A stretch of 64,000 nt of DNA from Candidatus Saccharibacteria bacterium UBA6258 (GCA_002441145.1 DJVK01000011.1:4750-68749); one strand, 5' to 3'. Positions 26,543 to 36,553 are shown, counted from the first letter of the stretch. The notes: generated by a model from the letters alone, not told the origin. A program made the numbers and translations.

Positions 26543-27571
26543 ATGAATTTACAGAACTTTACAACCGAGATGAACTCGACATTCATGCTGAGTGTCGGCG
26601 CCTTTCTCCTCGCGATGCTCCTGACGCCACTCTACACATATTTTGCGTATCGCTATAAGTTCTGGAAGAAGCAACGGGTTACTAGTACTACTGGTGAAAA
26701 ACTCGAAGTATTTACTAAGTTGCATGCCGATAAGTTCACGCGCTCGATACCGACTATGGCGGGCGTCGTGGGTGTCGTAGCTATTACGATTATCACGTAT
26801 TTCTTTAACTGGGATCGCGCTGGAACATGGTTACCACTTGCTGCATTGGTCGGTGGTGGTGCGGTCGGGCTTCTCGATGACCTGATTAATATCCGGGGCG
26901 CTGGCAAAGGTGTAGCGGGGCTACGATCAAGCTTTAAGTTTTTGATGATTATCGCGATGTCACTAGTGCTCGGCTGGTTCTTTTACACTAAGCTCGGCTA
27001 TACGACAGTGCATGTGCCGTTCGCTGGTGACTGGTTCTTGGGCGCCTGGATTGTGCCGCTGTTTGTACTGGCAGTTGTCTCGACCAGTAACGCCGTTAAT
27101 ATCAGTGACGGGCTAGATGGTCTTGCCGGCGGATTATTATCAATCAGCTTCGGCGTCTTCGGGGTGATTGCTTTATTGCAAGGTCACACCGCCATCGCAG
27201 GTTTTTGTTTTACCGTCCTCGGGGCGCTGCTAAGTTACCTTTGGTTTAATATTTATCCTGCTCGATTCTTCATGGGGGATGTGGGGAGTTTCGCCTATGG
27301 GACGAGCCTTGGTGTCGTCGCTATGTTGACGAACACGCTATTCCTTTTGCCAATCATCGGTGCGATTTTCGTTATCGAAGCTGGATCGAGCCTTGTGCAG
27401 ATTACAAGTAAAAAGTTCTTCCATCGCAAAGTGTTCATCTCTGCACCTATTCATCATCACCTTGAGGCTAAAGGCTGGCCTGAGGTCAAGGTGACGATGC
27501 GTTTTTGGGTGATTGCCTGCGTCGCCGGATTTATCGGCCTGCTACTGGCTATGTCCGGAGGTCACGTTTAG
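26543..27571 (+). CDS. mraY: Phospho-N-acetylmuramoyl-pentapeptide transferase
   Basis: 342 residues, about ten transmembrane helices. Catalytic Asp pairs are visible: GLLDDLINI near residue 112 and NAVNISDGLDGLAGG near 190, with FMGDVGSFAYG near 250 and the MraY-specific PIHHHLEAKGWPE near 308. It transfers phospho-MurNAc-pentapeptide to undecaprenyl phosphate, making lipid I. Last base of the stop overlaps the ftsW GTG. Confidence 0.95.
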   Translation: MNLQNFTTEMNSTFMLSVGAFLLAMLLTPLYTYFAYRYKFWKKQRVTSTTGEKLEVFTKLHADKFTRSIPTMAGVVGVVAITIITYFFNWDRAGTWLPLAALVGGGAVGLLDDLINIRGAGKGVAGLRSSFKFLMIIAMSLVLGWFFYTKLGYTTVHVPFAGDWFLGAWIVPLFVLAVVSTSNAVNISDGLDGLAGGLLSISFGVFGVIALLQGHTAIAGFCFTVLGALLSYLWFNIYPARFFMGDVGSFAYGTSLGVVAMLTNTLFLLPIIGAIFVIEAGSSLVQITSKKFFHRKVFISAPIHHHLEAKGWPEVKVTMRFWVIACVAGFIGLLLAMSGGHV

Positions 27572-28884
27572 TGGAATCAGTACGACGCCGAGTGGGACGT
27601 ACAGCGAGCGTCGTTAGCGATAGTCTTCAGCGCCGACATCGGCCCGATTATCAAATTATCCTGTTTATCGGCCTATTGATGCTGTTTGGGCTTGTTATCA
27701 TGTATGCAATCGGCCCGCAGCGCGCCAACGTACTTAATTCGGCCTACGGGACGGACTTTTATACCGAAACGTATTTTGTCATCAAGCAGTCGATAAGCCT
27801 AGTGCTTTCTGTCGCTGTGTTTATGCTAATGGCCACGGTACCATTTGCCATTATCAAGTCGCACGCCGGCAGGCTAGTATGGATCGGATTTGCACTCGCG
27901 GTGCTGCTATTCATCACGGGTAATGTATTGCATATCGACTCGGTTGCAAAGTGTAGCCTTGGTGCGTGCCGATGGTTTAACCTAGGGCCACTCGGAAGCT
28001 TTCAGCCAGCCGAGGCATTAAAGTTCGCCGTACTGATATTCCTTGCATCATTTTTAGGTATGAGAAGTCAGCAGGGCAAGATTGATGACATGGAGCGAAC
28101 AATTATCCCCGCAGTGTCACTGGTTGGTGCGGCGCTATTCTTTGTTGTTATTCTGCAAAAAGACATGGGTACGGGTATCGCATTGTCGGCTATCGCGTTA
28201 ACGATGTTCCTAGTGAGTGGCATGAAGTGGAAGATTATCGCTAAAATTGTCGCCGTTGCAGCCGTGCTGGGCATCTTGATGATTGTTACCTCACCGCACC
28301 GCATGGAGCGTGTCGGAACGTTTTTCCAGGGTGACAGTGCCGGTGAAAGCGTCCAAGATGATAATAACTATCACATCAAGAATGCAAAAATCGCACTTGG
28401 CACCGGTGGGTTCCTGGGGCTGGGTATTGGTAACAGCGTTCAAGCAACGGGATATTTGCCAGAAGCGATTAACGACTCCGTATTCGCCATTATCGGCGAG
28501 ACGTTCGGGTTCATCGGCGTAACGTTGATTCTAGTGCTGTTTACGGCACTTCTGATACGTTTGCTTAAGATAAGTGACCATTTGCCTGATATGTCGATGC
28601 GACTCGCTGTAGCCGGTATTTTTGGCTGGTTAGCCGCGCATATTATACTGAATGTAGCGTCGATGATTGGCGTGTTCCCACTGACAGGTATAACATTACC
28701 GTTACTCAGTTTCGGTGGTACTAGCATGCTCTTTATCGCGGGAGCATTAGGGCTGGCGTTCCAGTTATCGCGATACACATCACATGGACAAGCAACTAAG
28801 GAGACAGGCTATGAAGATTCTAGCAGCAGGCGGAGGGTCGGGGGGTCACGTAACTCCAGTCGTCGCCGTACTACGCGAAATTAA
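27571..28884 (+). CDS. ftsW: SEDS-family septal peptidoglycan glycosyltransferase FtsW
   Basis: About 437 residues from GTG 27571, chosen because GGAGG lies upstream and the stop of mraY overlaps it by one base; an ATG at 27505 would read through 66 nt of mraY. Ten membrane helices, with LVIMYAIGPQRANVL, GSFQPAEALKFAVLIFLASFL, LQKDMGTGIALS and PLTGITLPLLSFGGTSML typical of FtsW/RodA. It polymerises lipid II with ftsI. The basic, Ser/Arg-rich tail overlaps the murG start. Confidence 0.93.
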   Translation: MESVRRRVGRTASVVSDSLQRRHRPDYQIILFIGLLMLFGLVIMYAIGPQRANVLNSAYGTDFYTETYFVIKQSISLVLSVAVFMLMATVPFAIIKSHAGRLVWIGFALAVLLFITGNVLHIDSVAKCSLGACRWFNLGPLGSFQPAEALKFAVLIFLASFLGMRSQQGKIDDMERTIIPAVSLVGAALFFVVILQKDMGTGIALSAIALTMFLVSGMKWKIIAKIVAVAAVLGILMIVTSPHRMERVGTFFQGDSAGESVQDDNNYHIKNAKIALGTGGFLGLGIGNSVQATGYLPEAINDSVFAIIGETFGFIGVTLILVLFTALLIRLLKISDHLPDMSMRLAVAGIFGWLAAHIILNVASMIGVFPLTGITLPLLSFGGTSMLFIAGALGLAFQLSRYTSHGQATKETGYEDSSSRRRVGGSRNSSRRRTTRN

Positions 28885-29968
28885 ACAACACGAACCAGAT
28901 GCAGAGATCAGGTTTTGGTGCGATACAAAGTTCGCGCCGCAAGCACGTACTTTAGTGCATCATTTCGATGACACGATTCGCGTCGATACAATTGCCTCGG
29001 GCAAGTTCAGGCGTTACCACCACTTAACTTGGTGGCAGCAGCTGCTTAAGATCCGCACGATTGTCTTCCCGAACGCCCGTGATATGTTTTTGGTTGTGTT
29101 TGGGTTTATCCAGAGTTTGGTAAAGTTGCTTATTTGGCGGCCAGACGTCGTATTCACCAAGGGCGGCTTTGTGTGCTTGCCAATCGGCTATGCGGCAAAA
29201 GTGCTGGGTATCCCGTTGGTAATCCATGATTCTGATGCGCACCCAGGGTTAACGAACCGAGTGCTGTCGCGATGGGCTACCGCAATCGGCACCGGCGCTC
29301 CACTTAAGTTCTATACGTATCCTCTGGCAATTTCAAAATATGTCGGCGTGCCGGTCGGCTCTGCTTTTAAACCGTATACTGACGAAGATCGCCGCCGGAT
29401 CAAGACTGAGCTTGGTTTTGATGCTGCGCGACCACTAGTCGTCGTCACGGGTGGCGGCCTCGGCGCGCGGCGTCTTAATGATGCCATCGCCGTATCGCTA
29501 AACACGTTATTGCCGCGTACCAACGTCGTTCTTATCAGTGGGGAAGGGCAGTACGATGACATGCGTGCGTTGACCCCGCAAGATGACAACCGCTACCAGT
29601 TGCATGCGTTTATCAGCAAAGGAATGGCAGATTTACTTGGGGCGGCAGATTTAGTTGTCGCTAGGGCAGGGGCCACGACGATTTTGGAACTTTCCGCATT
29701 AGCTAAACCGACGATTCTCGTTCCAAACGCGTATCTTACCGGTGGTCACCAGCTTAAAAACGCCGCCGTTTATGCCGAAAAGAACGCTGTCAGCATCGTT
29801 GACGAAAACCGTATCGAAGAAGACCCTTCAACGCTTGCACGCGAGATACTCGCCATTCTCGACGACCCTTCACGCCAGGCTATAATGGCAAAAGAATTCT
29901 ACTCCTTTGCTAAACCGCATGCAGCGGCCGACATGGCGAACCTCGTACTCGGTGCAGTTAAGCGTTAG
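28811..29968 (+). CDS. murG: UDP-GlcNAc--MurNAc-pentapeptide lipid I transferase MurG
   Basis: 385 residues from the ATG at 28811, preceded by AAGGAGA at 6 nt; it starts 74 nt inside ftsW. GT28 fold: G-rich loop LAAGGGSGGHVTPVVAVL at the start, the second loop VVTGGGLGARRLNDAI near residue 215, and the UDP-GlcNAc site VVARAGATTILELSALAKPTILVP near 285. It makes lipid II at the inner face of the membrane. Confidence 0.95.
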   Translation: MKILAAGGGSGGHVTPVVAVLREIKQHEPDAEIRFWCDTKFAPQARTLVHHFDDTIRVDTIASGKFRRYHHLTWWQQLLKIRTIVFPNARDMFLVVFGFIQSLVKLLIWRPDVVFTKGGFVCLPIGYAAKVLGIPLVIHDSDAHPGLTNRVLSRWATAIGTGAPLKFYTYPLAISKYVGVPVGSAFKPYTDEDRRRIKTELGFDAARPLVVVTGGGLGARRLNDAIAVSLNTLLPRTNVVLISGEGQYDDMRALTPQDDNRYQLHAFISKGMADLLGAADLVVARAGATTILELSALAKPTILVPNAYLTGGHQLKNAAVYAEKNAVSIVDENRIEEDPSTLAREILAILDDPSRQAIMAKEFYSFAKPHAAADMANLVLGAVKR

Positions 29969-29974
29969 CTTTGC

Positions 29975-29980
29975 TATAAT
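29975..29980 (+). promoter_or_regulatory. Extended -10 box before ftsQ-like gene
   Basis: TGC-TATAAT ends 11 nt before the ATG at 29992. Confidence 0.5.
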
Positions 29981-29991
29981 AGCAATAACGG

Positions 29992-30936
29992 ATGAAGCTA
30001 TTGCAAAAAAGACAACAACAGCCTGCTCGTCGAAGTAACACTTCTTCGATTCGTCAGGCGCGTCCCACGCAAGCAGATCTTAACGATCGTTATGCGTTTC
30101 GCCGCAACCGCACGCTTACAGGTAGCCTTTCGTCAGGGGTGGCGAGCGCTGGCGAACATCGTGCCGAATTTAAATCGTCACGAGTGCAGGCCCATGACCT
30201 TCGTCATCACCGCCGTCGCCTGCTGGGTGTTTTGGTCGGCGTCATAGCTGTTTCGGCTGGATTATTCGCACTTATATACCAGTCGATAGCCATACCGCGC
30301 GTAACAGCAGATACTCCCGTTCCCCTTGATCATGTATTGTATGAAGGTAAAATTCAGGAATACCTGAGTGGCCGCCCTGCTGAACGGTTTAGGTTTTCGT
30401 TGAACGCTGACGCACTCGCCGCGTACCTACGGGCTAACGGCTTGCCCGAGGTGGCTGGCGTCTCGGCTGATACGAAGTTTGCCGGCTTCGGCGTCTCTGA
30501 GCTAACGTTGACAATGCGTCGCCCCGCTGTTGCCTGGAAGACGCGTGGCTCTGAAGTATACGTTGATAATCGCGGTATCGCGTTCGAGCGGAATTATTAC
30601 ACGAAGCCTGGCGTGAAAATCGTTGATCGTACGGGTATCCAGGCCGAAGACGGCCAGGTACTCGCTAGTAACAGGTTCCTGGGCTTTATAGGTATGCTCA
30701 TCGGCGCTATGCAGACTCAAGGATATACTGTGACGCAGGTTGCCCTGCCTGCCGCCACGACGCGCCAGATTGAAGTAGCTGTGGATGGCGTGACGTACCC
30801 TATTAAGTTTTCGGTAGATCGCTCAGCAGGGGAGCAGAGCGAAGATGCTGCGCGTTCGGTACGATACTTAGCTAGCAGGGGGGCTCAGGTAGAGTACCTC
30901 GATGTACGCGTCAGCGGCAAAGCGTATTATAAATAG
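29992..30936 (+). CDS. FtsQ/DivIB-like cell division protein
   Basis: 314 residues. A long basic cytoplasmic N-terminus (~75 aa, rich in R, Q and H), one transmembrane helix at about residues 80-100, then an extracytoplasmic region with a POTRA-like strand/helix pattern and RPAVAWKTRGSEVYVDNRGIAFE, the typical FtsQ beta-domain phrase. Sequence similarity is low, as usual for FtsQ; position after murG supports it. It closes the dcw cluster here: ftsA, ftsZ and murC-F are not in this window. Confidence 0.78.
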   Translation: MKLLQKRQQQPARRSNTSSIRQARPTQADLNDRYAFRRNRTLTGSLSSGVASAGEHRAEFKSSRVQAHDLRHHRRRLLGVLVGVIAVSAGLFALIYQSIAIPRVTADTPVPLDHVLYEGKIQEYLSGRPAERFRFSLNADALAAYLRANGLPEVAGVSADTKFAGFGVSELTLTMRRPAVAWKTRGSEVYVDNRGIAFERNYYTKPGVKIVDRTGIQAEDGQVLASNRFLGFIGMLIGAMQTQGYTVTQVALPAATTRQIEVAVDGVTYPIKFSVDRSAGEQSEDAARSVRYLASRGAQVEYLDVRVSGKAYYK

Positions 30937-31795
30937 CTAGACAGGGCAGCAGAAAAGGCGAGCTATACTCTCCTCGCCGATTGAGTAGTGTTCTAATTTT
31001 GTTCTATTTTTGATAATGTAAAAATATATATTAACATACAAAAATAACAAAAAAGCAAATAGGGCAAATAGGGAAAAAGAATAGGGGGGTCATAAATTTC
31101 AAAAAATGCAAATCGCAAATTGTCCGTGAAAACCAGCGGCCTTTGTGGAAAACTATATGACTGGGTGTCTCGATCGCACTCACGGCAAATCATAGGATGA
31201 TGTAAATAATGTGCAGCACGAAACAAAACAAACGTGCAGTATATATAACAGTAGTTATGTATATAAAAAGCAGAGCGCTATTCCCTAATAGTGGATATGT
31301 ACAGATATATCTGTAATTAGCACTCTAGCTAGAGGTATGACAACTCATCTTTGATTATAATACTTAATGTCGTAAAAGGTATATTGTGCGACGTTAAAGC
31401 TATGTTCCGAACATGTGTGCTATTACGTTAACGTGCCCTTCTATTTCGTTCATGTGCCGCCGTATTTTCATCATTATTCTGCCCCGCGCGTTCTGGCTCG
31501 TCTTTTCGCCAACTATTCACATTTATCCCATTCGCCGCACTTATTGTATGAGCGATTACATTAATATACGTCGTGACTATTTATTATCAATATAGCCATA
31601 GTATGTATGTTCTATTTTTGTTCTACCTGCTCTTCCTATATAATGACTGGGTGATTATGCCGTCCCCTGCACTCATGAAGCGCATCGTACGAAATCATTT
31701 GGACATGAAGATGGCCCCGAGTGTTACCTCAGGGCCATCCGCGAGCCTTGCGTGACAGGAATTAATACGGCCATAGACGTCGTAGGTTGGTTAAC
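30937..31795. other. AT-rich intergenic region with palindromes
   Basis: About 860 nt without a credible gene; open frames at 31413 and 31573 lack ribosome-binding sites and have odd composition. Visible: a 6-bp hairpin after ftsQ (30957-30978), a perfect 14-bp palindrome ACAGATATATCTGT (31301-31314), a 12-bp palindrome CTCTAGCTAGAG (31323-31334), a TATAAT at 31356-31361, and an 8+3-bp GC hairpin at 31710-31739. Confidence 0.5.
31710..31739. terminator. GC hairpin downstream of the 124-aa orphan gene
   Basis: GATGGCCC (31710-31717) pairs with GGGCCATC (31732-31739), with an inner GAG/CTC stem. No T-run, so termination is uncertain. Confidence 0.45.
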
Positions 31796-32170
31796 CTAGT
31801 CGGCGTCGACGTATCGCTTCTCAGACGAAGCCAGGGAGGCCACAGCCTTCCCGATACTTTGTAGCACGTTAATCTCACGTGCCAGGTCGAGAATCAGCTC
31901 GCTTGTGTCGAGCCCGAAGCCCTCCACCCTAGTCGCGTAGCCGAAGGCTCCGATCTCGATCCTCACGAGGAGGCGCGTTCGCTTCGTTGCCAGTTTTGGC
32001 GGCCAAAGACACCCAGGTACCTTCTCCTTTTCGTAGAGGTTGATGACGTTTGTCTGTGGGACGAACGTAATGCTGTCCGGACGCGAGAGCATGATGCTGA
32101 ATGCCCTCAGCCTAGCCAGTGCCTCTTGCGCACTGTATGTATTGCTGAACGTTTCGGTGATGATCATCAC
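31796..32170 (-). CDS. GC-rich orphan protein, 124 aa
   Basis: Soluble, no recognised motif. Mixed alpha/beta, with a central strand-rich part (RTRLLVRIEIGAFGYATRVEGFG) and a helical C-terminus. Codon use is GC-ended and unlike the T4SS ATPase beside it. AGGAA precedes the double ATG. It has its own promoter (TTGACG, 18 nt, TATAGT at 32235-32264) and a GC hairpin downstream, so it is a self-contained unit. One of seven such genes in the window. Confidence 0.6.
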   Translation of the reverse strand: MMIITETFSNTYSAQEALARLRAFSIMLSRPDSITFVPQTNVINLYEKEKVPGCLWPPKLATKRTRLLVRIEIGAFGYATRVEGFGLDTSELILDLAREINVLQSIGKAVASLASSEKRYVDAD

Positions 32171-32234
32171 ATTCCTGTCTTGTCGAGGTGCGGATACTCG
32201 AGACCCGCACTGATGCTGAATCTGAGATAAATAT

Positions 32235-32264
32235 ACTATATCATCAAATGTGGTACATCGTCAA
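32235..32264 (-). promoter_or_regulatory. Promoter of the 124-aa orphan gene
   Basis: On the minus strand TTGACG (32264-32259), 18-nt spacer, TGA-TATAGT (32240-32235). Confidence 0.6.
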
Positions 32265-35075
32265 TTAGCGAAGCTTCAAGATAGTAGGGTCAACTTCTTC
32301 GCGCTTAGGGGCGGGGGCTTTAGCTGGCTCGCTCCCCTGCTCTCTCGGCTTGTCTGAGCGCGCCGACGTGTTGCGCGGCTCACTAGCTGCATCAGAACTC
32401 GCTGCGGTGCTTGGCTTGCGCTTGCGGCTACGAGTACGCTTCTTTTTAGCAGGTTGAGCTTGTTCGTCATCCGAGGCACTGGCCGGTGGTGTGACTGGCG
32501 CAGGTTGAACAGGGGTAGCATCAGAGGTGGCCTGAGGCGTGATATTACTGTTCTCAGCGTCAGGCGTGACCATTTGAGTCTGGGTGTTAATCGGCCATTG
32601 CTTCTGTAGATTAGCAGACTTAGGTGGCGTATAAGCTGGGCCAGGGCGCTTAACTATTAGGTTCTCTGGTGGCATGATGCGTTCGTTGATTGACTGCTCA
32701 ATCGTTGCGCGCGGCTGACTAAAGTTTACCCGGGTGTGTTCGATAATGCGGCCAGTATTGTCTTCTTGTGGGTCTGGCAAATTGAGCGTGCGTGCGCTAA
32801 AGGCTGGTGACTTTTCGCCGTTGATAACCATGTTGATAACAAAATTACGGTTGTGCATCTGCAACAGGTCGTTCGGCTCGAATTGAGGCTCGAACTGCTT
32901 AGCGAGGATTGGTGAGTCGTCTGCAGACACGCGGAACGTGATCATGGTACCGACGTTACCGAATACGGCGTCGCGAACAGTTTCGCTCATCTGTGAGATG
33001 TACTGGTTAGCGACTGTAAGGTTAAGGCCGTACTTACGGGCTTCTGATAGAATCGTTGCGAACGAATCGGTGGCAAAGTTCTGGAACTCGTCTACGTACA
33101 GGTAGAACGGGCGACGGTCTTCGATGTTGGCAATGTCAGAACGACCCATCGCAGCGAGCTGAATCTTGGTGACCATGAACGCACCAAGGATACTAGCGTT
33201 GTCTTCACCAATCAATCCCTTAGAAAGGTTCACGATGAGGATCTTGCCCTCGTCCATGATTTCACGGATGTTGAAGGTACTTTTTGGCTGGCCGATGATG
33301 TTACGGATAACGGGGTTGGCGGTAAACGCACCGACCTTATTGAGTACCGGAGCGATTGCTTCGGACTGGAACTTGTCAGTCCAGCTATTGAACTCAACGT
33401 TCCAAAACTGCAACACGACGGTGTCCTGACAGTAGCTCAATGTGTCTTTACGGAACTTTTTGTCGGTTAGCATGCGTGTGATATCGAGCATTGTGGTTTC
33501 TGGGCGGTCAAGGAGCGCCAAGATGGTATAACGCAAAATATACTCGAGTCGCGGCCCCCATGAGTCGCCGAACATGCGCTTTAAGACGCCGATGACCTCT
33601 GAGCTAATGTTCGTCTTTTGGTTAGGGTCAGTGACTTCGAGCGGGTTGAAGCCTAGTGGGAACGCTGTGTCTGCCGGGTTAAAGTACACGACATCTTTAA
33701 GGCGTGAACCAGGGATGAATCGCATGTTGTTAATGGCAAAGTCGCCATGCGGGTCGATGATAGCGTAGCCGTGCCCATGGTAGACGTCGCTAAGGGCGAA
33801 GAGCTCCAAAAGGCCTGACTTACCTGCACCGGTCTGGCCGATGATGTAGACGTGACGTGAGCGGTCGTAGCGTAGCATTCCGAACTGGTGATTGATGCCG
33901 CGGAAGTTAGTCATACCAAACGCGCTGATGTTTTCGTCGATGGCCGTGTTCCCTGTTATCACCGGTAGCTTGGCTGGTGGTTCGGCGGTTTTAGTGCTAG
34001 CCCAAACGATGTTAGGAGTCTCGACATTGGTGTGCGGTAAGTGGAATACAGATGCGACTTCTTCGATATTTAGTAGGTATCCCCTATCCGCGAACAAACG
34101 TGCTTTGTATTTGGCGAGGTCTTCTTTTTTAAAGCTGTCATTCGCCATTTTAAAGCCGTTTAGGTTGGTACTGTTGTACTGCTTGAACGTACCAACAAGC
34201 CCCTGCATACGGAGTTTTGCGTTAGTGCTGCTCTCCCCTAGGTATGCGACGCGAATCTTAGTCTGGTAGCCAAGTTTGGTAGCCTTTTTTTCAGCTTCGG
34301 CAATTCGGGTTTTGTCGCGGTCAGACAGCTCTTTGACGGTTGCGCCCCCTGCTCCCTGCTCTGGTGGTTGCCATAACGCGCCGAATAAGTCACCGAGCCA
34401 CTTCATGCTGAATCCACCGCTAAACATCGCGCCCGACCCGCTTCTGACTGATTTTACCCAGCTTTCAGAAGCTTTGTGCCATTCGTCGGCCACTGGGCGT
34501 ACAAGAATCTGGATCCATAGCTCTTCGTCGGTATCTTCAAGTTTTGCCAGAGTACCGGTGATGCCGGCTAGTGGGTCTACCTCGAAGCTTTGGAAGGTTT
34601 TAATTGGCAAGAACTCTTTGCCTGTTGGAATAATTTCTGCAGTATAGACGATACTGTGATGACGTTCGTGCGTGACGTAATCTTCGTCGGCGGCGTGGAT
34701 TTGTACTTGTGGGTACTGGGCATATATCTGACCCTCAACAAAGCTCTGCAGTGTTTTTGGCGTCCATACGTAAAAGCGTATGCGCCCACCGACTGATGCG
34801 ATTTCAAAGCTCAGGTGTTCTTGGTAGCCCTGGTTCATCTTGAGTTCTTTTTTATCACGCAAAATACCGTGCAAGCTGGCAAACAGCTGTTCGGCGGCAA
34901 GCTCTGACTTGTCATTCGCCTTCGGGATCTCGAGGATCAAGAGGACGCTTTCGGTTTCTTTGATGATGTCGACACTTTGATAGTTGCGCCAAGTCAAGTA
35001 GGCCAGCGTGAGGACGATTGGGAGCCACACGTACCATTCGAGCAACAAATTGATAAACCACGATAATAGTGTCAT
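32265..35075 (-). CDS. Type IV secretion-type conjugative ATPase (VirB4/TraD/DUF87-like)
   Basis: 936 residues. One N-terminal transmembrane helix (about 8-27), a ~370-residue middle region, then the P-loop ATPase: Walker A VYIIGQTGAGKSGLLEL near residue 413, GYAIIDPHGDFAI, Walker B-like PFYLYVDEFQNFATDSF, and ANQYISQMSETVRDAVFGNVGTMI. The last ~110 residues are disordered, Pro/Ala/Lys-rich, with a strongly basic KKKRTRSRKRK. Such ATPases are recurrent in Patescibacteria, where they may serve a pilus or DNA-uptake machine. Own promoter TTGCAA, 17 nt, TATAAT upstream. Confidence 0.85.
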   Translation of the reverse strand: MTLLSWFINLLLEWYVWLPIVLTLAYLTWRNYQSVDIIKETESVLLILEIPKANDKSELAAEQLFASLHGILRDKKELKMNQGYQEHLSFEIASVGGRIRFYVWTPKTLQSFVEGQIYAQYPQVQIHAADEDYVTHERHHSIVYTAEIIPTGKEFLPIKTFQSFEVDPLAGITGTLAKLEDTDEELWIQILVRPVADEWHKASESWVKSVRSGSGAMFSGGFSMKWLGDLFGALWQPPEQGAGGATVKELSDRDKTRIAEAEKKATKLGYQTKIRVAYLGESSTNAKLRMQGLVGTFKQYNSTNLNGFKMANDSFKKEDLAKYKARLFADRGYLLNIEEVASVFHLPHTNVETPNIVWASTKTAEPPAKLPVITGNTAIDENISAFGMTNFRGINHQFGMLRYDRSRHVYIIGQTGAGKSGLLELFALSDVYHGHGYAIIDPHGDFAINNMRFIPGSRLKDVVYFNPADTAFPLGFNPLEVTDPNQKTNISSEVIGVLKRMFGDSWGPRLEYILRYTILALLDRPETTMLDITRMLTDKKFRKDTLSYCQDTVVLQFWNVEFNSWTDKFQSEAIAPVLNKVGAFTANPVIRNIIGQPKSTFNIREIMDEGKILIVNLSKGLIGEDNASILGAFMVTKIQLAAMGRSDIANIEDRRPFYLYVDEFQNFATDSFATILSEARKYGLNLTVANQYISQMSETVRDAVFGNVGTMITFRVSADDSPILAKQFEPQFEPNDLLQMHNRNFVINMVINGEKSPAFSARTLNLPDPQEDNTGRIIEHTRVNFSQPRATIEQSINERIMPPENLIVKRPGPAYTPPKSANLQKQWPINTQTQMVTPDAENSNITPQATSDATPVQPAPVTPPASASDDEQAQPAKKKRTRSRKRKPSTAASSDAASEPRNTSARSDKPREQGSEPAKAPAPKREEVDPTILKLR

Positions 35076-35092
35076 AATGTAATGTCCTTGAT

Positions 35093-35121
35093 TATATCAT
35101 ACCTCTGTTAAAATTGCAAGA
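35093..35121 (-). promoter_or_regulatory. Promoter of the T4SS-type ATPase gene
   Basis: Minus strand TTGCAA, 17-nt spacer, TGA-TATAAT, about 15 nt before the ATG. Coordinates are approximate to a few bases. Confidence 0.6.
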
Positions 35122-35154
35122 GTAAGCATCATCTGTTGTAATTATTTCGCACAA

Positions 35155-35183
35155 AAAATATCCGCAATTTCTGCGGATATTTT
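35155..35183 (-). terminator. Terminator of the sigma-4/HARE gene
   Basis: A 12-bp stem AAAATATCCGCA/TGCGGATATTTT (35155-35166 with 35172-35183), 5-nt loop, T-run on the minus strand. Confidence 0.85.
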
Positions 35184-35200
35184 GATGCGTGATGACGTAT

Positions 35201-36250
35201 TTATTGTTCGACGAGCGTGTAAGTTGCCTTGGCAACGCGCTTGAATTCTGGCTTGCTTTGCAAGTTGAGCAGAATCGTCGTTTCTTTTACCTGGCGGCTC
35301 TTAAGCACTCGTTTGACGATTTCGTCGCGGTGCAATGGTTCGCCTGCCTTTTTAAGAACTTTAGTGATGATATCGCTAACTGTTCCCTTTGCGTATCCCC
35401 AGCTGTCGAGAGCGTAGATGCCGCGGCCGATCAATACAAAGCGCTTGTCTTTGATAAGTTCGTTGTGAATCGCCTGTGTCGTGACATCTTTACGTTTGAA
35501 CTCGCTGTCTTTGATGTTCTTAGCGATATCGCTAAAGTGCATCGGTTTGCCGTTGTCGGCTAAGATAACGTAGATTTTGTCGCGGATGTTCTTAGGGTTG
35601 ACTGTAGGCCATTTAACTAATCCCCAGACGTCCTTTAGGCTAGCGAGCAGCTTAGACAGGCTAGCGAGTGCGCGTACCTGGCTTGGGTGTTCGTAGCTAA
35701 GCATTTCGTGAAGAGTTTCGATTTCGATTGGCTCACCGTGCTTTTTAATAGTCTTGACGATTTCATCAACAGAGCTGCGAATCTTCTTTTCGTCGCCGTA
35801 TTCAGCGATAGCCACGCCGTGGTGATAGTTATCGTTTTCGTTGATTACGACAAGCTTTGGTGAAAGTTCTGCAACAAACGCAACGTGTGCTTTTGTTTCT
35901 GCGACAGGAATCGCGTCTATAAGACGAGCGGCGATATCTTGGACGCGTGCTACGCGGCCGTTTTCTGATAGATCACGAACGATAAGGCGTTCGACTTCGT
36001 TGATTGCAGGAATTTTACCATCGTCGGCGGCGATTTTAAGACGGATAAGAATAGCTTTTTCAAGCTGGCGAACACGTTCGCGAGTGATACCAAGCAGTTC
36101 ACCAATCTGTTCCAGAGTCTCACGGCGGTCAAATAAGCCAAAGCGACGAGTAATGATTTCGCGTTCGCGTTCTTGTTCAATAACGTTCAGAATGTCTTGA
36201 ACAGCATTTTTCAGGGTCGCTGCAGTATCTTTGGTCGCAGTCTCGCTCAT
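35201..36250 (-). CDS. Sigma-70 region 4 / HARE-HTH fusion regulator
   Basis: 349 residues. Residues ~20-75 are a sigma-70 region 4 helix-turn-helix (REIITRRFGLFDRRETLEQIGELLGITRERVRQLEKAIL), which would bind a -35 element. Further C-terminal lie winged-helix repeats of the HARE-HTH/RpoE-delta type (KPMHFSDIAKNIKD, EPLHRDEIVKRVLKSRQVKETTILLNLQ). No region 2, so it cannot melt a -10 box alone; it may be an RNA polymerase accessory factor. Recurrent in Patescibacteria. Own consensus promoter and terminator. Confidence 0.85.
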   Translation of the reverse strand: MSETATKDTAATLKNAVQDILNVIEQEREREIITRRFGLFDRRETLEQIGELLGITRERVRQLEKAILIRLKIAADDGKIPAINEVERLIVRDLSENGRVARVQDIAARLIDAIPVAETKAHVAFVAELSPKLVVINENDNYHHGVAIAEYGDEKKIRSSVDEIVKTIKKHGEPIEIETLHEMLSYEHPSQVRALASLSKLLASLKDVWGLVKWPTVNPKNIRDKIYVILADNGKPMHFSDIAKNIKDSEFKRKDVTTQAIHNELIKDKRFVLIGRGIYALDSWGYAKGTVSDIITKVLKKAGEPLHRDEIVKRVLKSRQVKETTILLNLQSKPEFKRVAKATYTLVEQ

Positions 36251-36333
36251 GTCTTAGATATCTCCGTTTTTCCGCTTGCCTCACCAACTCGGGAAATTAA
36301 TATTTTAGTTATTTAGGTGGCTATTTATGTCTG

Positions 36334-36362
36334 AGTATATAACAATATTTGCAATATGTCAA
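36334..36362 (-). promoter_or_regulatory. Consensus promoter of the sigma-4/HARE gene
   Basis: Minus strand TTGACA (36362-36357), 17-nt spacer, TATACT (36339-36334), with an ~80-nt leader. Confidence 0.7.
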
Positions 36363-36553
36363 ACATCAAATATTCTATATTTAGTATACCACATTGTAGA
36401 CGCTTGTGGTAAATAGTTTTTTCGGACTTTCTATTGTAAAAAAGTATGATAAGGCTAGACATACTCCCCTGTCTTGTCAAATCTTACAGAGGTCATGAAT
36501 CGAGAAACTTTTCACGTATCTTCATTTTATCATTCTTTTTCTAAATACGAAAA

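Noticed and set aside
28784..28810. Upstream ATG for murG
   Set aside because: AAGGAGA sits just before the ATG at 28811, and the MurG G-rich loop starts there.
31413..31755. Two overlapping short open frames in the gap after ftsQ
   Set aside because: No ribosome-binding site, improbable amino-acid composition, AT-rich spacer.
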